A DNA stretch of 9,968 bases from Lentisphaerota bacterium (GTDB taxonomy: Bacteria; Verrucomicrobiota; Kiritimatiellia; UBA8416; JAFGIZ01): contig JAFGIZ010000078.1 of NCBI GenBank assembly GCA_016929365.1, positions 1 through 9,968 on the forward strand, read 5' to 3'. Numbering within the stretch: the first letter of the stretch is position 1; the number at the start of each line of letters is the position of its first letter. Below the pieces are notes generated by a model. That model made no database searches, was not told the origin of the DNA, and saw only the letters and a list, made by a program, of their open reading frames with translations. The position numbers and the translations under genes are program-made. This document shows positions 1-6,453 of this stretch, in pieces.

Positions 1-1
1 G

Positions 2-1285
2 CCGTTCTACTGCACGCGTGTGCACGTGCTGTTCGACGCGGGTGACGTGCCGGCCCTGGGGCACAGGACCTACAAGGTCTCCTGGACCGCGCGCCGCGAG
101 TATCCGTACCCGCACGACGACTGGGACGCGCCGCGCCTCGCGGCGGGGGATATGCTGACCGGCCCGCGCTCGGCGGCCAACGACCGGCTTGCCCTGTCCG
201 TCAACCCGGACGGGTCCTTCGCCGTGACCGAGCACGCCTCGGGCCGGCGATACGACCGGCTGGATACCCTGCTGGACGCGGGCGACCGCGGCAACATGTG
301 GATGGCCGATACACCGGACCAGGACGCGGTAATCACGTCCGAAGGCCGGCCTGCCGAGATTGCCTGCCTGCGGCACGGGCCGCTCGAGGTCATCTTCGAG
401 GTCCGGCGCACGCTCAGCGTTCCGGCGCGTTACGACCGTGCCGCGCAGCGGCGCAGCCGCGAACGCGTCGACCTGGGCGTCGTGACCCGGCTTCGGCTCC
501 GCAAGCATAGCCGCTGCGTGGACGTGGAAACCACGCTGGACAATACGGCGCGCGACCACGTGGTCAAGGTGTGTTTTCCGACGGGGCTGACCGCGAAAAC
601 GACCTGCGCCGACGGCTCCTTCAGCGTCACGGAGTACGCGGCGACGCCGGACTTGAGCTACGAGCTCGCCCGGCATCCGGTCCAGCTCTGGTTCGACCTG
701 CACGATCCCGGGGCGCGGGCCGGCCTGGCGGTGTTGTCGCGCGCGACGAAGGACTACGAGGTGCTGCAGGAGGCGGGGACGTGCACGGCGGCCATGGGAT
801 TGCTGCGCGGCGTGCCGCTGCGGATTCCCTGTGACAACCGGTTATGGATGGAATACCCGGGCGACGAGAGTTCGCAGTCGCTGGGCCGCACGACGCACCA
901 TTACGCCGTGCTGCCGCATACACGCCCGTGGCATGAAGATCACCTGTACCGCGACGCCGCGGCGTTCAACCAGCCGCTCAAGGCGGTCCAGTTCGCGCCG
1001 CAAACGGGTGTGCTGCCGCCGGTCTTTTCGTTTCTGGAAATCGGCGATCCCAATCTCGTGCTCAGCGCCGTACTCAAGGACGCGGACCGGGACAGCGTGC
1101 TGGTGCGCGTCTTCAATCCGACCGGCGGCACGATACAGACGACGCTCACGGCGGGATTTGACTTTGCCGGCGCCCACGCGGTGTCGCTGGCCGGCGAGCG
1201 GACGGCCGGCCTGGAGTATGACGGCCGCGCGGTCCGCCTGGAGGTCGGGCGGGGCCGCATTATGACCGTCGAGCTGGCGCGTTGA
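2..1285 (+). CDS. GH38-type alpha-mannosidase, C-terminal part (5' end beyond window)
   Basis: The frame is open from the first bases of the window, so this is the last 427 residues of a longer protein; the GTG at 20 is an internal valine, not a start. Glycoside hydrolase family 38 enzymes remove alpha-linked mannose from glycans. The visible part matches the family's C-terminal beta-sandwich region: the P-A-L-G-H-R-T-Y-K-V segment (about residues 17-26) corresponds to the 'PalGy.tY.v' junction, followed by N-R-L-A-L-S and the G-D-R-G-N-M-W turn (about residues 95-100). Later come R-A-T-K-D-Y-E-V and L-L-R-G (about 247-270), H-H-Y-A-V-L-P-H (about 299-306), and the terminal 'L-V-L-S-A-V-L-K-D-A-D ... 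V-R-V-F-N' pattern. The zinc-binding catalytic domain with its Asp nucleophile lies upstream and cannot be checked. The gene is followed 50 nt later by a glycosidase-like gene on the same strand, probably in one transcript. Family assignment is firm; exact substrate is unknown. Confidence 0.88.
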   Translation, partial: PFYCTRVHVLFDAGDVPALGHRTYKVSWTARREYPYPHDDWDAPRLAAGDMLTGPRSAANDRLALSVNPDGSFAVTEHASGRRYDRLDTLLDAGDRGNMWMADTPDQDAVITSEGRPAEIACLRHGPLEVIFEVRRTLSVPARYDRAAQRRSRERVDLGVVTRLRLRKHSRCVDVETTLDNTARDHVVKVCFPTGLTAKTTCADGSFSVTEYAATPDLSYELARHPVQLWFDLHDPGARAGLAVLSRATKDYEVLQEAGTCTAAMGLLRGVPLRIPCDNRLWMEYPGDESSQSLGRTTHHYAVLPHTRPWHEDHLYRDAAAFNQPLKAVQFAPQTGVLPPVFSFLEIGDPNLVLSAVLKDADRDSVLVRVFNPTGGTIQTTLTAGFDFAGAHAVSLAGERTAGLEYDGRAVRLEVGRGRIMTVELAR

Positions 1286-1320
1286 GCGGTGAAGACTGTT
1301 ACTTCCCGCGCAGGAAATGT

Positions 1321-1326
1321 GAGAGG
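1321..1326 (+). promoter_or_regulatory. Ribosome binding site deciding the ATG at 1336
   Basis: GAGAGG lies 9 nt before the ATG at 1336. It supports this start over the in-frame TTG at 1282, which overlaps the stop codon of the preceding gene and would put an 18-residue charged extension ahead of an otherwise clean signal peptide. Confidence 0.6.
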
Positions 1327-1335
1327 GTAGCGCGC

Positions 1336-3951
1336 ATGATGTGTGAAGCCGCCGGTTGCCTCTTATTCGCCGGACTGGGCGTGGTCATTGCCGCGGGCGT
1401 CCCCATGGCCGCGGCGGGCGAAGTGCGCCCCGAGAAAACCGTCTTCACGATCTCCATGCACTGCTATCCCTATAACCGGGATTATTCCGACTTCGATTAT
1501 GCCGACCGCCCGCTGGACTGGGATCCGACCCTGGAGGGGCGGGAAGGGGCCCATCGGAAAATGGTGCGCATGCAGGAAGCGGGCATCGACGTCAACGCGC
1601 AAACGGTGTTCTACGGGAACAACAGGCCGCCGGTGGGCGGTGACACGACCACCGGCCTCTCCACGCTCGGCCTGCGTTTTGACGCCTGCGAAGGCACGTC
1701 GGTGCGGATCGCGCCGGAGATTTGCGCCGTCAACCGGTCCCTGGAGTACGGCCTGGAGGACCTGGCGGGGTTCTTCCGGGAGATGATCGAAGACTACGGC
1801 GATCATCCCCGGTGGTTCCGTTACCGGGGCAAGCGGGTTGTATTTCTCTGGAACCCTTTTGACGACCTTGAAGGACCGGCCGTTCGATTCGGCCCCGACC
1901 AGTTGGATGTGGTCTGGAGACTGCTCGGCGAGGAGCTCCGGGAATCGCTATATGTCGTCAACGAAACCTATTACATGGTGAAGCGGGAAAACGAATACGT
2001 CGCGGAGCATTGGAATGAAGACGGCTACATCGACCGGATGCTGGAGGTGGTCGATAACGCCTTCTGGTGGTTCGGTTGGCCCGATCCGGAAACGGAACGT
2101 TTCCGGGCCGGCCTGCTGGCCGAGACGTTGAGGGAAAAAACGGACGAACCGGTCATCGTCGGCATACGGCCCGGCTATTACCGGAAGAATACCGGCATTC
2201 TCAATCCCCACCGGGTGACCGCCAAGTTCCGCGGCCTGTGGGAGGCCAACATGACGGTCGACCCGGACTGGGTGTACTTCTATTCCTGGGACGACTACAG
2301 CGAGAACGGCCAGATCGAACCCACCCGGTTCAACCGCGGCGCCTACAGCGCCCTGGCCAGGGCCATGACCGCGGCGTGGAAGGGAAACGCCGCCTCGCTG
2401 CCTCCGGAACGTTGGATCGGCTATCCGTTGAGCCTGGTGCGGGGACAGGATCTTCGCATCGAATCGGTCCTGCTGGCGGCGACCTCGGCGTGGACGCAGG
2501 TCGTCTACGCCTTCGAGGATGCCGCCGGCCGCGAGGTCTTTCGCAGTGTCCCGTCCGAACCCGAACCCGGACCGGAACCCGTGGTCGTCTACCCGTCGGT
2601 CATCCCGACGGAGGGCGACGCGTTCCGGGGCGTGCATTCCCTCACGCCCGTGGTGTATGCGGAGGACGCCTCGGGACGTGTGCGCGCGTTCCGGGGGCTG
2701 AATCCCGTCCGCCTGCGGCGCCACCATCCGACGACGCCGATGAACCAGTTTGTCCGCCTCGACCAGGTGCGCGCGCCCGCATCGCTCGAATTCACATTGC
2801 GGCCCAAAACCAACCCGTGCGCGGCGGAGGTCGAGTTCGCCGTCGCGGCCGGGCCCGTCCCGCTGCGCCGGATCGAGCTGCGCGACGGCCGGGGCGAAGC
2901 GGTTCCGTTCGACTCCGACGTCCCGCTGCGCATGGACGTGGTCGGGAAGATGCCGTTTGTCGACGACGAGGGGGCGAACCCGAGCTGGTTTGAAGGGCTC
3001 GAGGAGGATCGAAGCGGCCCGTTCTATCTGCCGCTGGCCCGTCCTGTCGACCGCGCCTCCGGCTCCGCGCACATCGACACCCGGGCGATCCACGATCCCC
3101 GGGCGATGCTCTGCCTGTTCCTGGAGTACGAGGACGGCGCCACGTGGGCGTCGCGGCCGGATTTCGTCGCACTCGACGGCGGGGAATTACGCTGGCCGGT
3201 GATCGATTTCCAGGGCGAGAAGGAAGAAACGCGCGTGCCCGTCGGGGAGGAGCGCCTGGCCGCCGCCGCGGCCGTCGTCGCGCACTGGGATGCGGCGTCG
3301 TACCGGCCGGGCCACACGTTCAACGGCGCGCCGGCGGTCCTGGATTCCGGTTGCATGGGCTATCCGCTGTACCTGGGCTACGGGCCCAACAGCCGGATAC
3401 TGAAAGACAGCCCCGAGCGGCACCCGGAGTACAACGCGGAAGAGGGCGTCTTCGAGTTGTCCGGGACGAACCAGGTGTTCCGGCTGCACGATTTCGTGTT
3501 CCCGGCCGGGGCGTTCACGATCGAGTTCGAGATCCGGCCCGATGGATTCGACGGGATGCAGGCGCTGTTGTGGCACAAGCGGGACCTGGCGGACATCCGG
3601 CTGGACACGCGCGGGCGCGTGCTGTTCGCGCGCGGCGAAAACGAGAATCGGATCGGACTGGCAAGCAACACGCGGTTGCAGGCGGGCGAATGGAGCCGCG
3701 TGACGCTGGGGGACGACGGGAAGCAGCTCTTCCTGTTCATCGACGGCAAACCGGATGCGACGCTCTGCCACCGACCGCTGTGGTTAAACGAGCCGCACAG
3801 CACCTGGAGCGACATCATTCTGGTCGGCGGCCGGCTGAGGGACCGGTATTTTCGCGGCGCCTTCCGGGAGCTCAGGATACTCAGTTCCGTTCCGCCCGCG
3901 GACATGCTCACGCCGCCTGAAGAACTGTCGCGGATCGGTTCTGCGGACTAA
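1336..3951 (+). CDS. Secreted GH71/GH99-like glycosidase with C-terminal LamG-type lectin domain
   Basis: The protein is 871 residues from the ATG at 1336. The N-terminus is a signal peptide: short n-region, hydrophobic core C-L-L-F-A-G-L-G-V-V-I-A-A-G, likely cleaved after A-A-A-G near residue 28. The first domain (about 33-360) looks like a TIM barrel of the GH71/GH99/WbsX type: a 'S-M-H-C-Y-P-Y' opening strand, D-W-D-P and H-R-K-M-V-R-M-Q-E-A-G-I-D, and a late motif W-D-D-Y-S-E-N-G-Q-I-E-P (W318 to P329). That motif aligns with the GH71 W-N-D-Y-G-E-S pattern and with the GH99 N-E-W-H-E-G-T-Q-I-E motif; E323 is the natural catalytic candidate. A Pro/Glu-rich stretch (E-P-E-P-G-P-E-P) and beta-rich segments (about 385-600) follow. 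Residues about 650-865 form a concanavalin-like LamG domain (A-F-T-I-E-F-E-I-R-P, then G-E-W-S-R-V-T-L and L-F-I-D-G-K-P). GH71 cleaves alpha-1,3-glucan and GH99 is endo-alpha-mannosidase; the real substrate cannot be read here. The upstream mannosidase favours a mannose-containing target. Confidence 0.75.
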   Translation: MMCEAAGCLLFAGLGVVIAAGVPMAAAGEVRPEKTVFTISMHCYPYNRDYSDFDYADRPLDWDPTLEGREGAHRKMVRMQEAGIDVNAQTVFYGNNRPPVGGDTTTGLSTLGLRFDACEGTSVRIAPEICAVNRSLEYGLEDLAGFFREMIEDYGDHPRWFRYRGKRVVFLWNPFDDLEGPAVRFGPDQLDVVWRLLGEELRESLYVVNETYYMVKRENEYVAEHWNEDGYIDRMLEVVDNAFWWFGWPDPETERFRAGLLAETLREKTDEPVIVGIRPGYYRKNTGILNPHRVTAKFRGLWEANMTVDPDWVYFYSWDDYSENGQIEPTRFNRGAYSALARAMTAAWKGNAASLPPERWIGYPLSLVRGQDLRIESVLLAATSAWTQVVYAFEDAAGREVFRSVPSEPEPGPEPVVVYPSVIPTEGDAFRGVHSLTPVVYAEDASGRVRAFRGLNPVRLRRHHPTTPMNQFVRLDQVRAPASLEFTLRPKTNPCAAEVEFAVAAGPVPLRRIELRDGRGEAVPFDSDVPLRMDVVGKMPFVDDEGANPSWFEGLEEDRSGPFYLPLARPVDRASGSAHIDTRAIHDPRAMLCLFLEYEDGATWASRPDFVALDGGELRWPVIDFQGEKEETRVPVGEERLAAAAAVVAHWDAASYRPGHTFNGAPAVLDSGCMGYPLYLGYGPNSRILKDSPERHPEYNAEEGVFELSGTNQVFRLHDFVFPAGAFTIEFEIRPDGFDGMQALLWHKRDLADIRLDTRGRVLFARGENENRIGLASNTRLQAGEWSRVTLGDDGKQLFLFIDGKPDATLCHRPLWLNEPHSTWSDIILVGGRLRDRYFRGAFRELRILSSVPPADMLTPPEELSRIGSAD

Positions 3952-5231
3952 TACACCAGTTCCCGGAAGCGTGTGATGCGATGGGCGGTGATCAGGTTGC
4001 CGTCGTGGGGGTTCGGCGACTCCGCGGAGCCGGAGCGGCTGAGGATCTGCAGGTCGTCGCCGTCGATGACCATGCTGGCGTAGTGGCGCGAGGCCAGCTC
4101 GACCGGGCCGATGGCCACCACGCCGGCAAAACACCAGTCGATCATATTGCGCGAGAAGTGCAGGACGAGGCGCCGGCGCTCGTTGTTGGGCAGGTTGAAC
4201 CGTTCGGGCGGCAGGCGGTCGGCCCGCCGCATGCTGTCGGTAGCCTGCGTGCCCAGGAGCCAGTATAGCTGCGTCACGTCGTCGTAGAGCACGTGAAACT
4301 TCATCTGGCCGCCGGGGCAGGGGACGAACACGATCTTTTGCCCGGAGGGCACGGTTTCGAACTGCGTGAGCATGTTTCCCGTACCGGGCTTTTCGCCCTG
4401 CTCGACGACCTTGAGCATGCAGGCGTAGCCCGTGCCGCCGGTATGGGCGCGCATCCAGAGGTGGCAGGTCTTGCCGGCGGGGTCGTACCAGACATGGTCG
4501 GGATCGACGAACCGGACCACGTTGCTTTCCAGCCAGCCCATGGCATCGCACCAGCGATCCGGTTCGACAAAGCCGCGGTCGGGATAGAAGTAGGGGAAGA
4601 ACGGCATGCCGAACCGGTCCAGTTCGCGATCGGGCACGGTGTCGGCAAACACCAGGGGGTTCGCGAAAGTCCAGCTCTCGCGCCGGGTCAGGTCGGCGTC
4701 CGTGCGCGCCCGCATCAGCACCGGCGCCATCCGGGCGACCCAGAATCCGTCGCCCCACTGTTCCATCACGAGATAAACGCAGCCGTTGGCGTCATGCACG
4801 TTGCAGGGCGCCTGGTGCCACCGCCCGCCCGCGGTGAGGTTCACGGCGTCCGACCACGTTTCCCCTTCGTCGTCGGAGCGGCAGATCCGCAGATCGCCGG
4901 CGTGACCGAGGATATACAGCGCGTTGCCGGCGACGAACGGCCGGGCGTGCAGGCAGTTGAAGAAGCCCTTGTGCCGCCAGGTCTGCCCCCGGTCGTCGCT
5001 GGCGTAGACGCGCCCCTGCCACAGGGCGCTTTCGCCGCTATGCCCGTCGAACTTCGGACCGGGCACGTTATCCAGGCCCGGCCCGCGCCAGTCCGTCGTG
5101 GCGATCAGGCGCCCGGACGGCAGGCGGCAGATTCCGGGGGACGCGCAGAAAACCGTTTTCGGGTCCGGGGTTTCCGAAACGATCACGCCGTCGTCGGCCA
5201 GGGGCGTCAGGCGGTGCCGGGCGGTGTTCAT
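3948..5231 (-). CDS. BNR-repeat sialidase-like (six-bladed propeller) protein
   Basis: The protein is 427 residues, starting at ATG 5231 with GAGAAGG 8 nt upstream. Two exact Asp-box (BNR) motifs are present: S-D-D-R-G-Q-T-W at residues 78-85 and S-D-D-E-G-E-T-W at 119-126, each at a blade turn. The segment L-P-S-G-R-L-I-A-T-T-D (37-47) is the usual first-blade pattern of sialidase-fold proteins. Such proteins include GH33 exo-sialidases and related glycosidases of unknown specificity. The arginine of the sialidase R-I-P motif is not apparent; the corresponding place reads S-P-G-I-C-R-L-P. Sialic acid specificity is therefore doubtful. No signal peptide is visible (M-N-T-A-R-H-R-L-T-P), suggesting a cytoplasmic protein or a start further upstream than I can support. 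The gene converges on the GH71/99-like gene and their stop codons overlap by 4 nt. The fold is likely; the reaction is unknown. Confidence 0.72.
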   Translation of the reverse strand: MNTARHRLTPLADDGVIVSETPDPKTVFCASPGICRLPSGRLIATTDWRGPGLDNVPGPKFDGHSGESALWQGRVYASDDRGQTWRHKGFFNCLHARPFVAGNALYILGHAGDLRICRSDDEGETWSDAVNLTAGGRWHQAPCNVHDANGCVYLVMEQWGDGFWVARMAPVLMRARTDADLTRRESWTFANPLVFADTVPDRELDRFGMPFFPYFYPDRGFVEPDRWCDAMGWLESNVVRFVDPDHVWYDPAGKTCHLWMRAHTGGTGYACMLKVVEQGEKPGTGNMLTQFETVPSGQKIVFVPCPGGQMKFHVLYDDVTQLYWLLGTQATDSMRRADRLPPERFNLPNNERRRLVLHFSRNMIDWCFAGVVAIGPVELASRHYASMVIDGDDLQILSRSGSAESPNPHDGNLITAHRITRFRELVY

Positions 5232-5239
5232 GGGCCGTA

Positions 5240-5246
5240 CCTTCTC
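5240..5246 (-). promoter_or_regulatory. Ribosome binding site of the sialidase-like gene
   Basis: On the minus strand, GAGAAGG lies 8 nt before the ATG at 5231 and fixes that start. Confidence 0.6.
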
Positions 5247-5254
5247 ACGCCGTG

Positions 5255-5284
5255 AACGTATGTGAAAGGGACCGGCAGGGTCAA
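5255..5284 (-). promoter_or_regulatory. Candidate sigma70-type promoter for the sialidase-like gene
   Basis: On the minus strand, TTGACC (5279-5284, one mismatch to the -35 consensus) and TACGTT (5255-5260, matching the key T, A and final T of the -10) are separated by 18 nt. Transcription would start about 15-20 nt before the ribosome binding site. This rests on pattern only; consensus rules for this phylum are not established. Confidence 0.4.
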
Positions 5285-5312
5285 GCGTCCGTGCCGGGAT
5301 GTCTCAAGCCGG

Positions 5313-5329
5313 GCCCTCCGGGGGAGGGC
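5313..5329. repeat. Perfect 7-bp inverted repeat with 3-nt loop in the divergent spacer
   Basis: GCCCTCC, then GGG, then GGAGGGC form an exact hairpin in the middle of the spacer between the sialidase-like and URO-D genes. No T-run follows on either strand, so it is not a standard intrinsic terminator. It lies upstream of both candidate promoters and could be an operator or simply a chance structure in GC-rich DNA. Confidence 0.4.
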
Positions 5330-5358
5330 ACGATTCCGGGGCATCCGCCGCTTTTGGG

Positions 5359-5385
5359 TTGCTTTCGGCGCCGTGAGGGTATATT
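5359..5385 (+). promoter_or_regulatory. Candidate promoter for the URO-D family gene
   Basis: TATATT at 5380-5385 is a good -10 and is conspicuous in this GC-rich spacer. The best -35 is TTGCTT at 5359-5364, with a short 15-nt spacer, so the -35 is weak. The predicted leader would be about 30 nt and would include the ribosome binding site at 5410. Confidence 0.4.
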
Positions 5386-5409
5386 CGTTTCCGCCCGGAC
5401 AACCGATTT

Positions 5410-5413
5410 GGAG
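5410..5413 (+). promoter_or_regulatory. Ribosome binding site of the URO-D family gene
   Basis: GGAG, followed by A, lies 8 nt before the ATG at 5422 and supports that start. Confidence 0.55.
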
Positions 5414-5421
5414 AACCGCGT

Positions 5422-6420
5422 ATGACACCGCGTGAGATTATCGTTGCCAACCTCGACCACACCGGCGCGCCGCGCCCGGGCATGACGTTCGACCGGGGCC
5501 GGATCAACGATTTCTGCAGCGCGGGTCTCGACGAGGGGGTGGCCTGGCGGCAGAAGCGCTGGGTGGAAGGCGAAATCGAGTATTACGACGATATCTGGGG
5601 CAACCTGTGGAAACGGATGAAAGACGGCTCGGTCAAAGGGGAGATCTGCAAGCCGGCGCTGGAAGACTGGTCGCAGCTTGACGATCTGCGCCCGCCCGCA
5701 TTCGATATCGAAAAGGCCGTGGCGCAGGTGCGCCGCACCTTCGAAGCCGATACGGAGGACCGGTTCAAGGTGGCGCACGTCGGCGGCTGGGTGTTCGACA
5801 ACGCGCGCTACCTGCGCAAGATGGAAGTGTACTTTCTGGACATGGCCATGTACCCGGAGGAGCTGCACCGGCTGCACGCCGTCGTGGGCGAGTTCTACGA
5901 GCACCGGATTCACGCCGCGGGCCGCGGCGGGGCGGACGCCATCATGATCGGCGAGGACATGGGCACGCAGCAGGGCCTCCTGTTCTCGCCGGACATGTTC
6001 CGCGAGTACTTCAAGGAGCAGTACACGCGCCTGGTCGGGATTGCGCACGACTACGGGATGAAGGTGCTGCTGCACTCGTGCGGGAGCAACTGGCAGATCA
6101 TCGACGATCTTCTGGACGTCGGCATCGACTGTTTTCAATTCGACCAGCCCACCGTTTACGACATGGACTGGCTGGCCGGGATGTTCCGGAAACGCCACGG
6201 GTGCCTCTGGAGCCCCGCCGACATCCAGAAGGTCCTGCCGACCGGGGACCGCGCCTATATCGAGGCGGAGACCGCGCGCATGTGCGATATTTTCGAGGGC
6301 ATGTTGATCGTCAAGAATTACCCCGACCTGCCCGGCATCGGCGTGAAGGAGGCGTGGGACGACTGGGCCTACAACGCCGTCTGCCGCCGTTACGGGCTGC
6401 CGGAGACGGCCACGGCTTGA
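5422..6420 (+). CDS. Uroporphyrinogen decarboxylase (URO-D) superfamily protein, methyltransferase-like
   Basis: The protein is 332 residues, close to the family's usual 340-350, and has no signal peptide, so it should be cytoplasmic. Diagnostic segments are E178-D179-M-G-T-Q-Q-G-L-L-F-S-P, the following M-F-R-E-Y-F-K-E-Q-Y helix, and K-V-L-L-H218-S-C220-G, then I-D-D-L-L-D-V-G-I-D. This is the pattern of the superfamily branch that includes the methyl-cobalamin:coenzyme M methyltransferases MtaA/MtbA and CmuA. In those enzymes the H-x-C pair plus a later Cys bind the zinc that activates a thiol. Here H218 and C220 are kept, but the expected C-terminal Cys position reads K-N-Y-P-D-L-P-G-I, so the third ligand is uncertain; C288 is a possible substitute. 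The HemE signature M-R-Q-A-G-R-Y is absent (the N-terminus reads R-P-G-M-T-F-D-R-G-R), so haem synthesis is unlikely. It is transcribed alone and lies between glycan-degradation genes. Methyl transfer linked to methylated sugars is conceivable but is inference. Confidence 0.82.
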   Translation: MTPREIIVANLDHTGAPRPGMTFDRGRINDFCSAGLDEGVAWRQKRWVEGEIEYYDDIWGNLWKRMKDGSVKGEICKPALEDWSQLDDLRPPAFDIEKAVAQVRRTFEADTEDRFKVAHVGGWVFDNARYLRKMEVYFLDMAMYPEELHRLHAVVGEFYEHRIHAAGRGGADAIMIGEDMGTQQGLLFSPDMFREYFKEQYTRLVGIAHDYGMKVLLHSCGSNWQIIDDLLDVGIDCFQFDQPTVYDMDWLAGMFRKRHGCLWSPADIQKVLPTGDRAYIEAETARMCDIFEGMLIVKNYPDLPGIGVKEAWDDWAYNAVCRRYGLPETATA

Positions 6421-6431
6421 GCCGCCGGCGC

Positions 6432-6453
6432 AAGGGCGGTGCCGCCCCGCCTT
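6432..6453. terminator. Possible stem-loop between two convergent genes
   Basis: In the 31-nt gap after the URO-D stop, AAGGGCGG (6432-6439) pairs with CCGCCTT (6447-6453): seven pairs with one bulged G (6436) and a 7-nt loop. It overlaps the last two bases of the minus-strand gene's stop codon. There is no U-tract in either direction, so intrinsic termination is doubtful. Confidence 0.25.

Noticed and set aside
20..22. GTG at 20 as the start of the mannosidase frame
   Set aside because: The frame is open to base 2, and the protein lacks the GH38 catalytic domain, so it is a fragment cut by the window edge.
1282..1335. TTG start overlapping the mannosidase stop for the GH71/99-like gene
   Set aside because: It would place 18 charged residues ahead of the signal peptide. 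The ATG at 1336 has a ribosome binding site at a normal distance.
2067..2993. A 308-codon plus-strand frame inside the GH71/99-like gene in another frame
   Set aside because: The Arg/Gly/Pro-rich translation is typical of an out-of-frame read of GC-rich DNA.
1948..3093. A 381-codon minus-strand frame opposite the GH71/99-like gene
   Set aside because: It has antisense composition (many Arg, Gly, Asp, Val) and no family signature, and lies entirely within a convincing plus-strand gene.
4293..5255. A 320-codon plus-strand frame opposite the sialidase-like gene
   Set aside because: It is the antisense of a gene with two exact Asp boxes and a good ribosome binding site. It has low-complexity composition and no motif.
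5422..6420. HemE (haem-synthesis uroporphyrinogen decarboxylase)
   Set aside because: The M-R-Q-A-G-R-Y loop and its substrate-binding arginines are absent, while the H-x-C-G motif of the methyltransferase branch is present.
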